A program made the position numbers and the translations under genes. DNA of 64,000 nucleotides from positions 62,001 through 126,000 of the forward strand of contig NZ_MCIA01000007.1 in NCBI RefSeq assembly GCF_003609635.1, in the 5' to 3' direction. The notes beneath the pieces are model-generated. The model did no database searches. It saw nothing but the letters and a program-made list of their open reading frames with translations, and was not told the origin of the DNA. Numbering within the stretch: position 1 is the stretch's first letter; each line of letters starts with the position of its first letter. The stretch is from Lacrimispora algidixylanolytica. Its GTDB lineage: Bacteria > Bacillota > Clostridia > Lachnospirales > Lachnospiraceae. Shown piece after piece: positions 1 through 9,809 of the stretch.

Positions 1-1
1 T

Positions 2-1246
2 GCCCAGGACTTTGCCTTGAACCGGATTTCCGTAAAAGGAGAAGTCTCCAACTGCAAGTATCATACCTCCGGACATATCTACTTTACCTTAAAAGATGGG
101 AAATCTTCCATTGCAGCCGTGATGTTTGCCGGATACCGGAAAGGCCTATCCTTTCAAATGGAAGAGGGCCAGCAGGTCACGGTGAAGGGGAGTGTGGAGG
201 TTTATGAGCGGGATGGGCGCTATCAGCTTTATGCCCAGGAGATTACAAGAGAAGGGCTGGGAGATCTGTTTGAGCGGTTTCAGAAGCTGCGCAATGAGCT
301 GGAAGAGATGGGGATGTTTTCCCCTGAATATAAGAAGCCCATTCCCAAATATGCAAAGAAAATTGGAATTGTCACGGCTTCCACAGGCGCAGCGATCCAA
401 GACATTATGAATATATCGGCAAGGAGAAATCCTTACGTACAGCTTTATCTCTACCCGGCTCTTGTCCAGGGTGGGAATGCAAAGACAAGTATAACAAAAG
501 GAATTGAGGTACTGGACCAGATGGGACTTGACGTCTTAATCGTGGGAAGGGGAGGCGGTTCCATTGAAGATTTATGGGCATTTAACGAAGAAATTGTAGC
601 CAGAGCTATTTTTCAATGCTCCACTCCTGTGATTTCTGCGGTGGGTCATGAGACCGATGTAACCATTGCAGACTATGTGGCAGATATGCGTGCTCCTACG
701 CCCTCTGCTGCCGCGGAGTTAGCAGTATTTGATTATTCCCTGTTTGAAGAGCAAAAGGAATTGTACCGGAATACCTTAAAAAAGACGATGGAACGGAAGA
801 TGGAACGTTACCGTTTCCATGCGAACCAATACGGTTTAAGGCTTAAGTATTTCGATCCCAAGCGCAGCATTCGGGAGAGCCGCCAGAGGCTCTTTGATCT
901 GGAGATTAAGTTTCAGACTCTATTGCTTTTAAAGACAGCAGGTTATAAGACAGAAGTGGCTCAGGTAGCCTTACGCATGAAGACCTTGCTTGATAAGCAG
1001 GCGGTTCGTGACAGGCACAGGCTTGAACTTTTTGCCAACCGTTTGGAAGCCCAGTCCCCGTTAAAGAAGATTGGCGGAGGGTATGGGTTCGTTACAGATA
1101 AAAAAGACCATAGGATAAACTCTGTAACTCAGGTAAAAGCTGGAGATGGCATCCGGGTTATAGTCAGGGATGGCAGTATGGAAGCAGTGATTTCTCAAAT
1201 CATTCCAAACGACCAGACAAAGAATGATGATCTGGATATCAGATAA
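2..1246 (+). CDS. xseA: Exodeoxyribonuclease VII large subunit, 5' truncated by the window edge
   Basis: Catalytic large subunit of exonuclease VII, which degrades single-stranded DNA to oligonucleotides in the cytoplasm together with XseB. The reading frame is open back to base 2 (AQDFALNRIS...), so the TTG at 17 is internal and the real start lies left of the window. The OB-fold domain (SVKGEVSN, HIYFTLKD) is followed by the exonuclease domain, with the family motifs GRGGGSIEDLWAFNEE and SAVGHETDVTIAD and the APTPSAAAE segment, then a coiled-coil C-terminus. The xseB gene starts 11 bases after the stop. Identification is firm; only the N-terminal 20 or so residues are missing. Confidence 0.96.
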   Translation, partial: AQDFALNRISVKGEVSNCKYHTSGHIYFTLKDGKSSIAAVMFAGYRKGLSFQMEEGQQVTVKGSVEVYERDGRYQLYAQEITREGLGDLFERFQKLRNELEEMGMFSPEYKKPIPKYAKKIGIVTASTGAAIQDIMNISARRNPYVQLYLYPALVQGGNAKTSITKGIEVLDQMGLDVLIVGRGGGSIEDLWAFNEEIVARAIFQCSTPVISAVGHETDVTIADYVADMRAPTPSAAAELAVFDYSLFEEQKELYRNTLKKTMERKMERYRFHANQYGLRLKYFDPKRSIRESRQRLFDLEIKFQTLLLLKTAGYKTEVAQVALRMKTLLDKQAVRDRHRLELFANRLEAQSPLKKIGGGYGFVTDKKDHRINSVTQVKAGDGIRVIVRDGSMEAVISQIIPNDQTKNDDLDIR

Positions 1247-1257
1247 GGAGGTCCATT

Positions 1258-1470
1258 ATGGCAGTAAAAAAAGAAAAGACCATTGAAGAGACATTTGCTG
1301 AAATGGAAGAACTAATTAAAAAGTTAGAGAGCGGAGAAAGCTCTCTAGAAGAGTCCTTTCAGTATTATGAGACAGGTATGAAGCTTGTTAAGTCATGCAA
1401 TGATAAGATAGATAAAGTGGAAAAAAAGATAATTGTATTAGAGGATGATGGTGAAAAAAGTGAACTTTAA
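1258..1470 (+). CDS. xseB: Exodeoxyribonuclease VII small subunit
   Basis: Small helical subunit that binds in several copies to the long helices of XseA. The 70-residue length is normal for the family. The characteristic pattern is visible: EETFAEMEELIKKLESGESSLEESFQYYETGMKL is a helical hairpin with the conserved LE.G...LEE.....G..L core. The start has the SD AGGAGG at 1246-1251, overlapping the xseA stop. Its 3' end overlaps ispA by 26 bases, so the two are probably translationally coupled. Confidence 0.95.
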   Translation: MAVKKEKTIEETFAEMEELIKKLESGESSLEESFQYYETGMKLVKSCNDKIDKVEKKIIVLEDDGEKSEL

Positions 1471-2347
1471 AGAATTGTTTTCTGCTCGTATGAAAGAGGT
1501 TCAATTGGTGGTGGAATCATATTTGCCCGAAGTGAGTGGCTACCAAAGCACAGTGATTGAGGCCATGGATTACAGCGTCAAAGCAGGAGGAAAAAGACTT
1601 CGCCCTATGATTATGGAGGAGACTTACCGTCTTTTTTCTGGCAAGGGCAAGGAGATTGAGCCGTTTATGGCGGCCATTGAGATGATTCATACCTTTTCCT
1701 TAATCCATGATGATCTTCCGTGTATGGATAACGACACCCTGCGACGTGGGCTTCCTACAGCTTGGGTGAAATTTGGCTATGATATGGCAGTGCTGGCAGG
1801 TGACGGACTTCTTATTTACTCCATGGAAACAGCGGCTAAGGCTCTTTCCATGTCCGACAGACCGGATCTGGTTGCCCGCAGCATGGGAATCCTTGCAGAA
1901 AAAACAGGGATTTTTGGAATGATTGGTGGACAGACCGTTGATGTGGAGTTATCAGGAGAATCCATTCCAGAAGATAAACTTGAATTTATATACCGTTTGA
2001 AAACAGGCGCTCTGCTAGAGGCCCCCATGATGATTGGGGCAATACTAGGCGGAGCAGGGGAAGAGGAATTAAAGCAGGTGGAGCGAATGGCATCTTTAGT
2101 TGGCATGGCATTTCAGATCCAGGATGATATTTTGGATCTAACCAGCAGTGACGAGATACTTGGAAAGCCAGTACTAAGTGATGAGAAAAACCATAAAACT
2201 ACCTATGTTTCTTTATATGGGATGACTAAGGCAAAGCAGGATGTGGAACGTATCTCAAAAGAAGCAGTATCCGTTCTTCTTGAGCTTCCAGGAAAGAATG
2301 AATTCCTGGAAGGATTGATTCAGATGCTGATAAACCGTGAAAAATAA
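1445..2347 (+). CDS. ispA: Polyprenyl synthetase (farnesyl/geranyl diphosphate synthase)
   Basis: Trans-prenyltransferase condensing isopentenyl diphosphate with allylic diphosphates. It supplies farnesyl diphosphate for undecaprenyl phosphate and quinone-type lipids. The first aspartate-rich motif DDLPCMD lies at residues 89-95, and the second is DDILD within FQIQDDILD. GGKRLRP at about 48-54 binds the isopentenyl diphosphate. At 300 aa the length matches IspA. The start (ATGATG at 1445) lies inside xseB, and dxs follows 15 bases downstream, placing two isoprenoid steps side by side. Confidence 0.95.
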   Translation: MMVKKVNFKELFSARMKEVQLVVESYLPEVSGYQSTVIEAMDYSVKAGGKRLRPMIMEETYRLFSGKGKEIEPFMAAIEMIHTFSLIHDDLPCMDNDTLRRGLPTAWVKFGYDMAVLAGDGLLIYSMETAAKALSMSDRPDLVARSMGILAEKTGIFGMIGGQTVDVELSGESIPEDKLEFIYRLKTGALLEAPMMIGAILGGAGEEELKQVERMASLVGMAFQIQDDILDLTSSDEILGKPVLSDEKNHKTTYVSLYGMTKAKQDVERISKEAVSVLLELPGKNEFLEGLIQMLINREK

Positions 2348-2362
2348 AGGATTTGATATAAT

Positions 2363-4288
2363 ATGATATTGGATATGATAAATGGACCGGAAGATATTAA
2401 GAAGCTAGACAAGCAGCAGCTTGATGTCCTAAGCCAGGAGATCCGGGATTTTTTACTGGAAAAAATAAGTACAATAGGAGGCCATTTGGCTTCTAATTTG
2501 GGAGTCGTCGAGCTTACTATGGCAATCTATCTTGCCTTTGACCTTCCAAAAGATAAGGTAGTATGGGATGTAGGGCATCAGTCCTATACCCATAAAATAT
2601 TAAGCGGAAGGAAAGCCGCTTTTGATGAGTTGCGCCAATTTGGCGGTATGAGCGGTTTTCCAAAAAGAAAAGAGAGTCCTTGTGATGCCTTTGATACTGG
2701 CCATAGCTCTACTTCTATTTCCGCTGGCCTTGGACTGGCACAGGCAAGGGATGTACTGGGAGAGGATCATTATGTGGTATCAGTCATCGGTGATGGTGCT
2801 TTAACCGGCGGTATGGCGTATGAAGCCTTAAACAATGCGGCAAGGATGGAGAAGAATTTTATTATCATTCTTAATGACAATAATATGTCCATCTCAGAAA
2901 ACGTAGGAGGCATGTCCTCCTATTTAAGCAGCATCCGTACCGGAGAAGGTTATCTGGATTTAAAAAAGCATGTAACTAACTTACTTTCTAGGGTTCCAGT
3001 GGTGGGAGATTCCATTATTGAAAAGATTAGCCGAACAAAAAATGGAATCAAGCAGCTTCTGATTCCTGGAATGCTGTTTGAAAATATGGGAATCACCTAT
3101 CTTGGTCCAGTTGATGGGCACGATACAAAAGCCCTAGCCAGAGCTCTACGGGAGGCAAAGAAGCTTAAACATGCGGTATTGGTTCATGTGATTACCCAGA
3201 AGGGCAAGGGATATCCCCATGCAGAGATGAATCCATCCAGATATCACGCAGTAGAACCCTTTGATATTTTGACAGGTGAATCAAATAGAGTAAAAAAGAA
3301 TCCAGGCTATACAGACGTATTTTCTAAAACCATATGCCGTCTTGCTGAGGCGGACGAAAAGATAGTTGCAGTTACCGCAGCCATGCCTGACGGAACCGGA
3401 TTAAAGCGATTTGCCAAACAGTATCCCAACCGCTTTTTTGACGTGGGGATTGCAGAGGAGCATGCGGTTACTTCCGCAGCAGGAATGGCAGCCGGAGGCT
3501 TAAAGCCAGTGGTAGCAGTGTATTCCTCCTTTTTACAGCGCGGATTTGACCAGGTTCTCCACGATGTTTGTATTCAGAATTTGCCTGTAGTCTTTGCGGT
3601 GGACCGTGCCGGATTAGTGGGCAGTGATGGAGAAACTCATCAGGGGATTTTTGATTATTCCTTTTTATCTGCCATTCCAAACATGAGTGTTTTTGCACCA
3701 AAGAACCTTTGGGAGCTGATGGATGGGATGGAATTTGCTCTATCATATGGCGGTCCCATAGCCGTGCGCTATCCAAGAGGAGAGGCGTACCAGGGTCTTA
3801 AAGAGTTCCGTGCCCCCATTGAGTTTGGAAAGGGAGAGATGCTCTATGAAGAACAGGACATTGCCCTTTTAGCAGTTGGAAGCATGGTATCCACAGGGGA
3901 ACATGTAAGACAAAAGCTAAAAGCCGAAGGTTGGAATTGTACCCTTGCCAACGGACGGTTTATAAAGCCCTTTGATAAAGAATTGGTTGACTCTCTGGCG
4001 AAAAATCACTGGTTGATTGTAACCATGGAAGAGAACGTGCTTCAGGGAGGTTACGGCCTTAATATTACCCATTATATCCATGAGCATTATCCCCATGTGA
4101 AGGTTGTAAATATTGCTTTGCCAGATTCCTATGTGGAGCATGGCAACGTATCTCTTCTTCGAAAAGGATTGGGAATCGACAGCGATTCTGTTATCTGGCG
4201 ATTGAAAAAGGAATACCTTGACATGGAACGCCAGAATGCGGAATGGAAAAATTATAAAGACAAAACAAGAGAAGAGATAAAGGAATGA
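2363..4288 (+). CDS. dxs: 1-deoxy-D-xylulose-5-phosphate synthase
   Basis: Thiamine-diphosphate enzyme that joins pyruvate and glyceraldehyde 3-phosphate, the first step of the MEP isoprenoid pathway. At 641 aa it has family length. Visible motifs are VWDVGHQSYTHK near the N-terminus, the ThDP motif GDGALTGGMAYEALN, the transketolase pyrimidine-domain segment DVGIAEEHAV, and DRAGLVGSDGETHQG. The C-terminal transketolase domain ends with SYVEHG. The stop overlaps the tlyA start in ATGA (4285-4288), a sign of translational coupling. Confidence 0.97.
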   Translation: MILDMINGPEDIKKLDKQQLDVLSQEIRDFLLEKISTIGGHLASNLGVVELTMAIYLAFDLPKDKVVWDVGHQSYTHKILSGRKAAFDELRQFGGMSGFPKRKESPCDAFDTGHSSTSISAGLGLAQARDVLGEDHYVVSVIGDGALTGGMAYEALNNAARMEKNFIIILNDNNMSISENVGGMSSYLSSIRTGEGYLDLKKHVTNLLSRVPVVGDSIIEKISRTKNGIKQLLIPGMLFENMGITYLGPVDGHDTKALARALREAKKLKHAVLVHVITQKGKGYPHAEMNPSRYHAVEPFDILTGESNRVKKNPGYTDVFSKTICRLAEADEKIVAVTAAMPDGTGLKRFAKQYPNRFFDVGIAEEHAVTSAAGMAAGGLKPVVAVYSSFLQRGFDQVLHDVCIQNLPVVFAVDRAGLVGSDGETHQGIFDYSFLSAIPNMSVFAPKNLWELMDGMEFALSYGGPIAVRYPRGEAYQGLKEFRAPIEFGKGEMLYEEQDIALLAVGSMVSTGEHVRQKLKAEGWNCTLANGRFIKPFDKELVDSLAKNHWLIVTMEENVLQGGYGLNITHYIHEHYPHVKVVNIALPDSYVEHGNVSLLRKGLGIDSDSVIWRLKKEYLDMERQNAEWKNYKDKTREEIKE

Positions 4289-5100
4289 AAGAACGACTAG
4301 ATGTGCTTTTAGTAAAACTAGGAATGGCAGAGTCCAGAGAAAAGGCCAAAGCCCTTATCATGTCTGGAATCGTCTACGTTGATGGAGACAAAGAAGACAA
4401 GGCAGGAACTGCTTTTTTAGATACTTCTGTCATTGAAGTAAGAGGAAGCACCTTAAAATACGTAAGCCGAGGCGGCTTAAAGCTTGAAAAGGCCATGACT
4501 CATTTTGATGTAACCCTGGAAGGAAAGGTCTGCATGGATGTAGGCTCCTCTACTGGCGGCTTTACCGACTGTATGCTGCAAAACGGTGCAGTAAAGGTAT
4601 ATGCGGTAGATGTAGGACATGGTCAGCTTGCCTGGAAACTCAGGGAAGACAAAAGAGTTGTCTGTATGGAGAAAACCAACATCCGTTATGTAACTCCTGA
4701 AAATATTGAAGACCCGATTGAATTCTCCTCCATTGATGTATCCTTCATATCCTTAACAAAAGTATTAGGGCCTGTAAAAAATCTTCTAAAAGAAGATGGA
4801 GAAATTGTCTGTTTGATCAAACCTCAATTCGAAGCAGGGCGTGAGAAAGTAGGCAAAAAAGGTGTTGTCAGGGAAAAATCGGTTCACCTTGAGGTAATAG
4901 AAACCGTAATTCATTATGCTCTATCCATCGGATTTTCTGTGCTTCATCTGGAGTATTCTCCAATCAAGGGGCCGGAAGGGAATATTGAATATTTACTTCA
5001 TCTTAAAAACTGCCAGTCAGAAGGTTCCTCTCCAAGCATGGAAGTGAATCCAGAACAGGTTGTCGCATATGCTCATGAAGAGTTAAGCGCAGGCAGGTAA
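4285..5100 (+). CDS. tlyA: TlyA family RNA methyltransferase
   Basis: Member of the TlyA / hemolysin A family. Characterised members 2'-O-methylate cytidines of 16S and 23S rRNA. An S4 RNA-binding domain occupies residues 1-65 (RLDVLLVKLGMAESREKAKALIMSG), followed by a FtsJ-like Rossmann methyltransferase domain with the SAM motif MDVGSSTGGFTDC and a catalytic-type lysine in CLIKPQFEAG. The 271-aa length is typical. The gene lies between dxs and nadK, its standard position in Clostridia. The hemolysin name is historical; an RNA methyltransferase role is inferred from the family. Confidence 0.93.
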   Translation: MKERLDVLLVKLGMAESREKAKALIMSGIVYVDGDKEDKAGTAFLDTSVIEVRGSTLKYVSRGGLKLEKAMTHFDVTLEGKVCMDVGSSTGGFTDCMLQNGAVKVYAVDVGHGQLAWKLREDKRVVCMEKTNIRYVTPENIEDPIEFSSIDVSFISLTKVLGPVKNLLKEDGEIVCLIKPQFEAGREKVGKKGVVREKSVHLEVIETVIHYALSIGFSVLHLEYSPIKGPEGNIEYLLHLKNCQSEGSSPSMEVNPEQVVAYAHEELSAGR

Positions 5101-5111
5101 GGAGCAATATT

Positions 5112-5969
5112 ATGAAACATTTTTATGTAGTCATGAATCCGGATAAAGAAGGAGCCAAGGAGACTGCGGACGTCATCAGCCGCTATCTTCTGGCTCATGG
5201 TGCTAGTTGCGTCATTGGAGGCAGTAACAAAAAGGAAGATTACCCCGGCAGCCATTATACCGATTCTGCCATGGTACCTAAGGAAATAGACTGTATCATC
5301 ACTCTTGGCGGGGATGGTACCTTAATCCAGGCAGCCAGAGATTTAGCTGGTCGTAATATTCCGATACTGGGAATCAATCGGGGGACTCTAGGATATCTGA
5401 CTCAGATTTCCCACACAGAGGAGATTGAGGAGGCGCTGGCTTCTCTTCTTGTAGGAGAATACACGCTGGAAGAACGAATGATGCTAAACGGATCCATAAC
5501 ACGTGCCGGTGAAGCTATTTTTCATGATATTGCCTTGAATGAGATTGTTATCATTAGAAACCAGAAGCTAAAAGTCCTTAAGTTCAAGGTATATGTAAAT
5601 GGGGAATATTTTAATGAATATCGTGCGGATGGACTCATTGCAGCGACCCCTACGGGCTCTACCGCTTACAACCTTTCTGCTGGAGGACCGATCCTTGTAC
5701 CAGATTCTAGGATGCTTGTATTAACCCCAATCTGTTCCCATGTTCTGGGAGCCAGGAGTATTGTCCTGTCCTCCGATGACTGTATCAGGGTTGAGATGAT
5801 GGGGCAAGAGGATGTGTTCCAGGAGGCCGTTTTTGACGGTGACACGCAAATAAGGTTATGGCCTGGTGATACAGTGGAAATTGGCAGGTCAGAGGTAAAG
5901 ACTATTTTGGTAAAGCTAAAACATATATCATTTTTAGATAACCTTCGTAATAAGATGACCGGTATATAA
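5112..5969 (+). CDS. nadK: NAD kinase
   Basis: Phosphorylates NAD to NADP in the cytoplasm. At 285 aa it shows the hallmark GGDGTLIQAAR motif, the second conserved loop ALNEIVI, and TGSTAYNLSAGGPI, which binds the nucleotide. The start at 5112 follows the SD AAGGAG, and tlyA ends 11 bases upstream. The argR gene begins 12 bases after the stop behind GGAGG, so the operon continues. Confidence 0.96.
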   Translation: MKHFYVVMNPDKEGAKETADVISRYLLAHGASCVIGGSNKKEDYPGSHYTDSAMVPKEIDCIITLGGDGTLIQAARDLAGRNIPILGINRGTLGYLTQISHTEEIEEALASLLVGEYTLEERMMLNGSITRAGEAIFHDIALNEIVIIRNQKLKVLKFKVYVNGEYFNEYRADGLIAATPTGSTAYNLSAGGPILVPDSRMLVLTPICSHVLGARSIVLSSDDCIRVEMMGQEDVFQEAVFDGDTQIRLWPGDTVEIGRSEVKTILVKLKHISFLDNLRNKMTGI

Positions 5970-5981
5970 GGAGGAAACATA

Positions 5982-6431
5982 ATGAAACTGGAAAGACACA
6001 GCAAAATTGTGGAACTCATCGGTAAATATGAAATCGAGACCCAGGAAGAGCTGGCGGAATATTTAAATAAAGCTGGTTTTGCAGTTACGCAGGCTACGGT
6101 ATCTAGAGATATCAGAGAGCTTAAATTAACTAAAGTTCCTTCAGAAACCGGAAAGCAGCGATACATGGTGCTTCAAAGCCAAAGCTCTTTCAGTGATAAA
6201 TATATAAGGATTTTAAAGGATGGATATTTGTCCATGGATATGGCGCAAAATATTTTAGTCATTAAAACAGTTTCCGGCATGGCTATGGCTGTGGCGGCTG
6301 CGTTGGATGCCCTGCATTTTAATGAGATGGTTGGCTGCATTGCAGGAGACGATACCATTATGTGTGCCGTACGGACGTATGATGATACCATATTAATGAT
6401 GGATAAACTTAAAAAACTCGTTACGGGATAA
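5982..6431 (+). CDS. argR: Arginine repressor ArgR
   Basis: Hexameric arginine-responsive repressor of arginine biosynthesis and activator of catabolism. The winged helix-turn-helix lies at residues 1-70 (LAEYLNKAGFAVTQATVSRDIREL). The C-terminal oligomerisation and arginine-binding domain contains GCIAGDDTIMC, where the GDDT motif contacts arginine. At 149 aa it is full length. Its place between nadK and recN is the conserved clostridial arrangement. No ARG-box was recognised inside the window. Confidence 0.95.
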   Translation: MKLERHSKIVELIGKYEIETQEELAEYLNKAGFAVTQATVSRDIRELKLTKVPSETGKQRYMVLQSQSSFSDKYIRILKDGYLSMDMAQNILVIKTVSGMAMAVAAALDALHFNEMVGCIAGDDTIMCAVRTYDDTILMMDKLKKLVTG

Positions 6432-6443
6432 AGGAGGCGTGCC

Positions 6444-8114
6444 ATGCTTTCAGAATTACACGTAAGAAACTTAGCCCTGATTGAAAAGGCCGATGTGGAA
6501 TTTAAGGAAGGACTCAATGTCTTGACCGGGGAAACCGGTGCCGGAAAATCCATTATCATTGGCTCTGTTACCATTGCCCTTGGAGGCAAGGTACCAAAGG
6601 ATATCATCAGAAAGGGCGCAGAATATGCCTATATTGAACTAATCTTTACAGTCAGCGATCCGGAGAAGCTTTTGAAGCTAAAGGAATATGATGTCCATCC
6701 AGATGGCGATGGTACTGTAATTATTTCAAAAAAAATCATGCCATCCAGAAGTTTAAGCAAAATCAATGACGAGACGGTGACCGCAGGAAAGCTGCGGGAT
6801 ATCACCGGGCTTTTAATTGATATTCATGGACAGCATGAACACCAGTCTTTACTTTACAAATCAAAACATCTGGAGATTCTGGACCGATATCACGAAAAAA
6901 AGTCCCATGAACTAAAAGAGAATATTACAGGAACATACCGGGAATATTGCCGGTTAAAGGAACGTTTATCTACCTTTGCTCTTGATGAAGAGACCAGACT
7001 CAGGGAAATGGATTTTATTCGGTTTGAGATTGAAGAGATAGAAAACGCTGATTTAAAAGAGGGAGAGGAAGAAGAACTATCTTCCAGATACCGTCTTTTT
7101 ATTCATGGAAAAAAAATCACCGAAAGTCTTTCCCACGCCTATTCTGTTGTTAGTGGAGATTTGATTAGCCGTACGTTAAAAGAAGTGGAATCGGTTGCTT
7201 CCTATGATAATAGACTCTCAGGTATCAGAGATCAGCTTTTTGACGCAGATTCCATCTTAAGCGATATCAGTCACGAAATATCATCTTATATGGAGGATAT
7301 GTCGTTTGATGAAGAAGAATACAAACAGATGGAAGAAAGACTGGACGTACTACATAATCTGGAAGCGAAATATGGAAAAAGTGTAAGTCAGATTTTTACA
7401 AATCTGGAAGAAAGAAGGGCACGTCTTATTGAGCTAGAAGATTACGATTCTTTGAAGCGTGAAACGGAGCAGCAAATCCTTAGGATTGAGGATAAACTGG
7501 ACCAATTATGCGGACAATTATCTTATATGAGAAAAGAGACTGCAAAAGAGCTGACAAAAAAAATTAAAACTGGCTTAAAAGATTTGAATTTTTTAGATGT
7601 GGAATTTTCAATGGAATTTAAGCGTTTGGACCATTACACCTCTGGAGGTTACGACGAAGCAGAATTCGTCATCTCCACCAATCCAGGTGAAGCCTTAAAG
7701 CCTCTAGGTCAAGTCGCTTCCGGCGGCGAGATGTCAAGAATCATGTTAGCGGTCAAAACAGTCCTTGCTGATTCTGATGACATTCCTACCTTAATATTTG
7801 ATGAGATCGACACTGGAATCAGCGGAAGAACCGCACAAAAGGTTTCAGAAAAGCTCTCTTATATCTCTGAAAATCATCAAGTAATATTAATTACCCATCT
7901 GCCTCAGATTGCAGCCATGGCTGATGCCCATTATGAAATTTTAAAATCGGCAAAAGAAGGAAAGACACATACCACCATTCGCACCCTTTCTGATGGGGAG
8001 ATGGTGGAAGAACTGGCAAGACTTCTCGGTGGGGCAAAGATCACAGAAGCGGTCAGAGAGAATGCCAGAGAGATGAAACGGCTTGCTGGCCAAAAAACCA
8101 ATGTCCAAAAATAA
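6444..8114 (+). CDS. recN: DNA repair protein RecN
   Basis: SMC-like ATPase recruited early to DNA double-strand breaks. The Walker A motif GETGAGKS is at residues 30-37. A long central coiled coil follows (about 150-380), then the ABC signature region (LGQVASGGEMSRIMLA) and the Walker B LIFDEIDTGISG. The 556-aa length is normal. The SD AAGGAGG sits ahead of ATG 6444. It appears to be the last gene of the xseA-recN cluster; about 100 bases separate it from spoIVB. Confidence 0.96.
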   Translation: MLSELHVRNLALIEKADVEFKEGLNVLTGETGAGKSIIIGSVTIALGGKVPKDIIRKGAEYAYIELIFTVSDPEKLLKLKEYDVHPDGDGTVIISKKIMPSRSLSKINDETVTAGKLRDITGLLIDIHGQHEHQSLLYKSKHLEILDRYHEKKSHELKENITGTYREYCRLKERLSTFALDEETRLREMDFIRFEIEEIENADLKEGEEEELSSRYRLFIHGKKITESLSHAYSVVSGDLISRTLKEVESVASYDNRLSGIRDQLFDADSILSDISHEISSYMEDMSFDEEEYKQMEERLDVLHNLEAKYGKSVSQIFTNLEERRARLIELEDYDSLKRETEQQILRIEDKLDQLCGQLSYMRKETAKELTKKIKTGLKDLNFLDVEFSMEFKRLDHYTSGGYDEAEFVISTNPGEALKPLGQVASGGEMSRIMLAVKTVLADSDDIPTLIFDEIDTGISGRTAQKVSEKLSYISENHQVILITHLPQIAAMADAHYEILKSAKEGKTHTTIRTLSDGEMVEELARLLGGAKITEAVRENAREMKRLAGQKTNVQK

Positions 8115-8217
8115 ATGAATTCAACTAAAATATGACAGAGTGTTTTTAGTGATTTCTCACATACTAGGAAAGGAGCAAAAAAATTGTCTCCTTCATTCTT
8201 CTAAGGAGGTATGTGAG

Positions 8218-9492
8218 ATGGGTAAAAACAAAATTCATAGGCTTGTCGTGAGAGCGTTCTGGATCAGCCTGATCTTTTGCATCGGGTTTTCCTGGTTCTA
8301 TATGAAACAGGTGATCCCCGACAAATTGAATATCGTAGCAGAGGAAGAAGAACAGTTTCATTTCTCCATGCCCTTTGATGTAACCCTCCATTCAGACAGT
8401 GAGCAAGTAGTACTAAACAATGGTTCCAATATTCCATCCGATCAGATTCACCTGCAGTTAAACCAACCGTTCTCGGTTTATTCCAAGAATCAGGGGAGTT
8501 ACAAACTGGGCCTTAAGCTTTTTGGATTTATTCAGCTTAAGGACATAGAGGTGAATGTGGTAGACACCAAGTATGCGATTCCATGTGGAAGTCCAATTGG
8601 TATCTATTTGAAATCTAAAGGGATTATGGTAATAGGTACTGGAGATGTAACAAAAAAGGATGGAATGACAACAGAACCAGCATTTGGCATTCTTCAATCC
8701 GGTGATTACATTGAAACTATTAACGGAACACCATTAAAAGACAAAGAATCCTTGATGAGCGAGTTAAACAAAATAGGTGCAGCAGAAGCAATCTTGAAAG
8801 TCAGACGAAATGATGAAAGCATTGACGTAAAGATGAATCCTGTTGAGACGGAAGACGGCACTTATAAACTTGGAGTATGGGTAAGAGATGATACTCAGGG
8901 AATCGGTACAATGACTTATGTGGATATGAATGGACAGTTTGGAGCACTTGGGCATGGCATCAGTGACAGTGATACTGGCAATGTGGTGCAGATTACAGAT
9001 GGTTCCCTGTATGAAACAGCAATTATGGGAATTGAAAAAGGAACCTTTGGAAAACCAGGAGTGATGAGCGGAATTATTTATTATGGCCCTGGATCTACCC
9101 TTGGCTCGATTACAGCCAACACAGAAGAAGGAATATTTGGAACGGTAAACGATCGCTTTAAGCAAACGATAAAGCAGGACGCCATTCCAATCGGTTACCG
9201 CCAGGATGTGAAAAAAGGTTTGGCATACGTTAGAAGTGATGTATCCGGTAAAATAAGGGATTATGAGATTGAAATACAACGTGTGGATTACTCAACAACT
9301 CATAAAAGCAAGGGAATGGTCATAAAGGTTACTGATCCAGATCTTCTGGCTCTTACAGGAGGAATCGTTCAGGGTATGTCCGGAAGTCCAATTATTCAAG
9401 ACGGTAAATTAATCGGAGCAGTGACTCATGTATTTATTCAAGATTCAACAAGAGGTTATGGAATCTTTATAGAAAACATGCTGAATCATTAA
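8218..9492 (+). CDS. spoIVB: SpoIVB, sporulation signalling serine peptidase
   Basis: Secreted forespore protease that triggers pro-SigmaK processing during engulfment. The ATG at 8218 is chosen because a strong SD (AAGGAGG, 8203-8209) precedes it; the frame is open further up but without a good site. One N-terminal membrane segment (about residues 12-30) is followed by a PDZ domain (about 110-190, GDYIETINGTPL) and the S55 peptidase domain. The nucleophile region is GMSGSP at about 386-391. CATACTA at 8160-8166 resembles a SigG -10, but no convincing -35 was seen. The gene lies directly before spo0A, as in other Clostridia and Bacilli. Confidence 0.94.
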   Translation: MGKNKIHRLVVRAFWISLIFCIGFSWFYMKQVIPDKLNIVAEEEEQFHFSMPFDVTLHSDSEQVVLNNGSNIPSDQIHLQLNQPFSVYSKNQGSYKLGLKLFGFIQLKDIEVNVVDTKYAIPCGSPIGIYLKSKGIMVIGTGDVTKKDGMTTEPAFGILQSGDYIETINGTPLKDKESLMSELNKIGAAEAILKVRRNDESIDVKMNPVETEDGTYKLGVWVRDDTQGIGTMTYVDMNGQFGALGHGISDSDTGNVVQITDGSLYETAIMGIEKGTFGKPGVMSGIIYYGPGSTLGSITANTEEGIFGTVNDRFKQTIKQDAIPIGYRQDVKKGLAYVRSDVSGKIRDYEIEIQRVDYSTTHKSKGMVIKVTDPDLLALTGGIVQGMSGSPIIQDGKLIGAVTHVFIQDSTRGYGIFIENMLNH

Positions 9493-9507
9493 ACTTAATT
9501 ATGATAA

Positions 9508-9551
9508 GAAAAGGACAGGATTGTAATGAAAATTACAGTGCTGTCCTTTTC
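9508..9551 (+). terminator. Rho-independent terminator after spoIVB
   Basis: The arms GAAAAGGACAG (9508-9518) and CTGTCCTTTTC (9541-9551) form an 11-bp stem with further pairing in the loop (TTGTAAT/ATTACA). A T-rich stretch follows. It separates spoIVB from spo0A. Confidence 0.8.
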
Positions 9552-9809
9552 TTCGTTCCTTTTTAGTCAATCATATCTTGTTGAAATGTATGAAAATAAT
9601 TAGTTTGAGACTCAAAAAGTCTAAAAAAAAGTAATTTAATATATATTAATCTGATGATTAACACTTTTCAATGGAGAAGGAATATGTTAGTATAAGATAC
9701 AGGGAGTGAAGCAATGCCAAGTTTTTTGCCGACACGGAGTATCAAAATTCAACACTGTGAAAAAAAGGGGGACACAAGCGAATCAAGATGCAAAAAGGCA
9801 TTTTATCGT

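Noticed and set aside
8139-8166. SigG promoter of spoIVB
   Set aside because: CATACTA fits the -10, but no convincing -35 lies at the right distance, so it is mentioned only in the gene entry.
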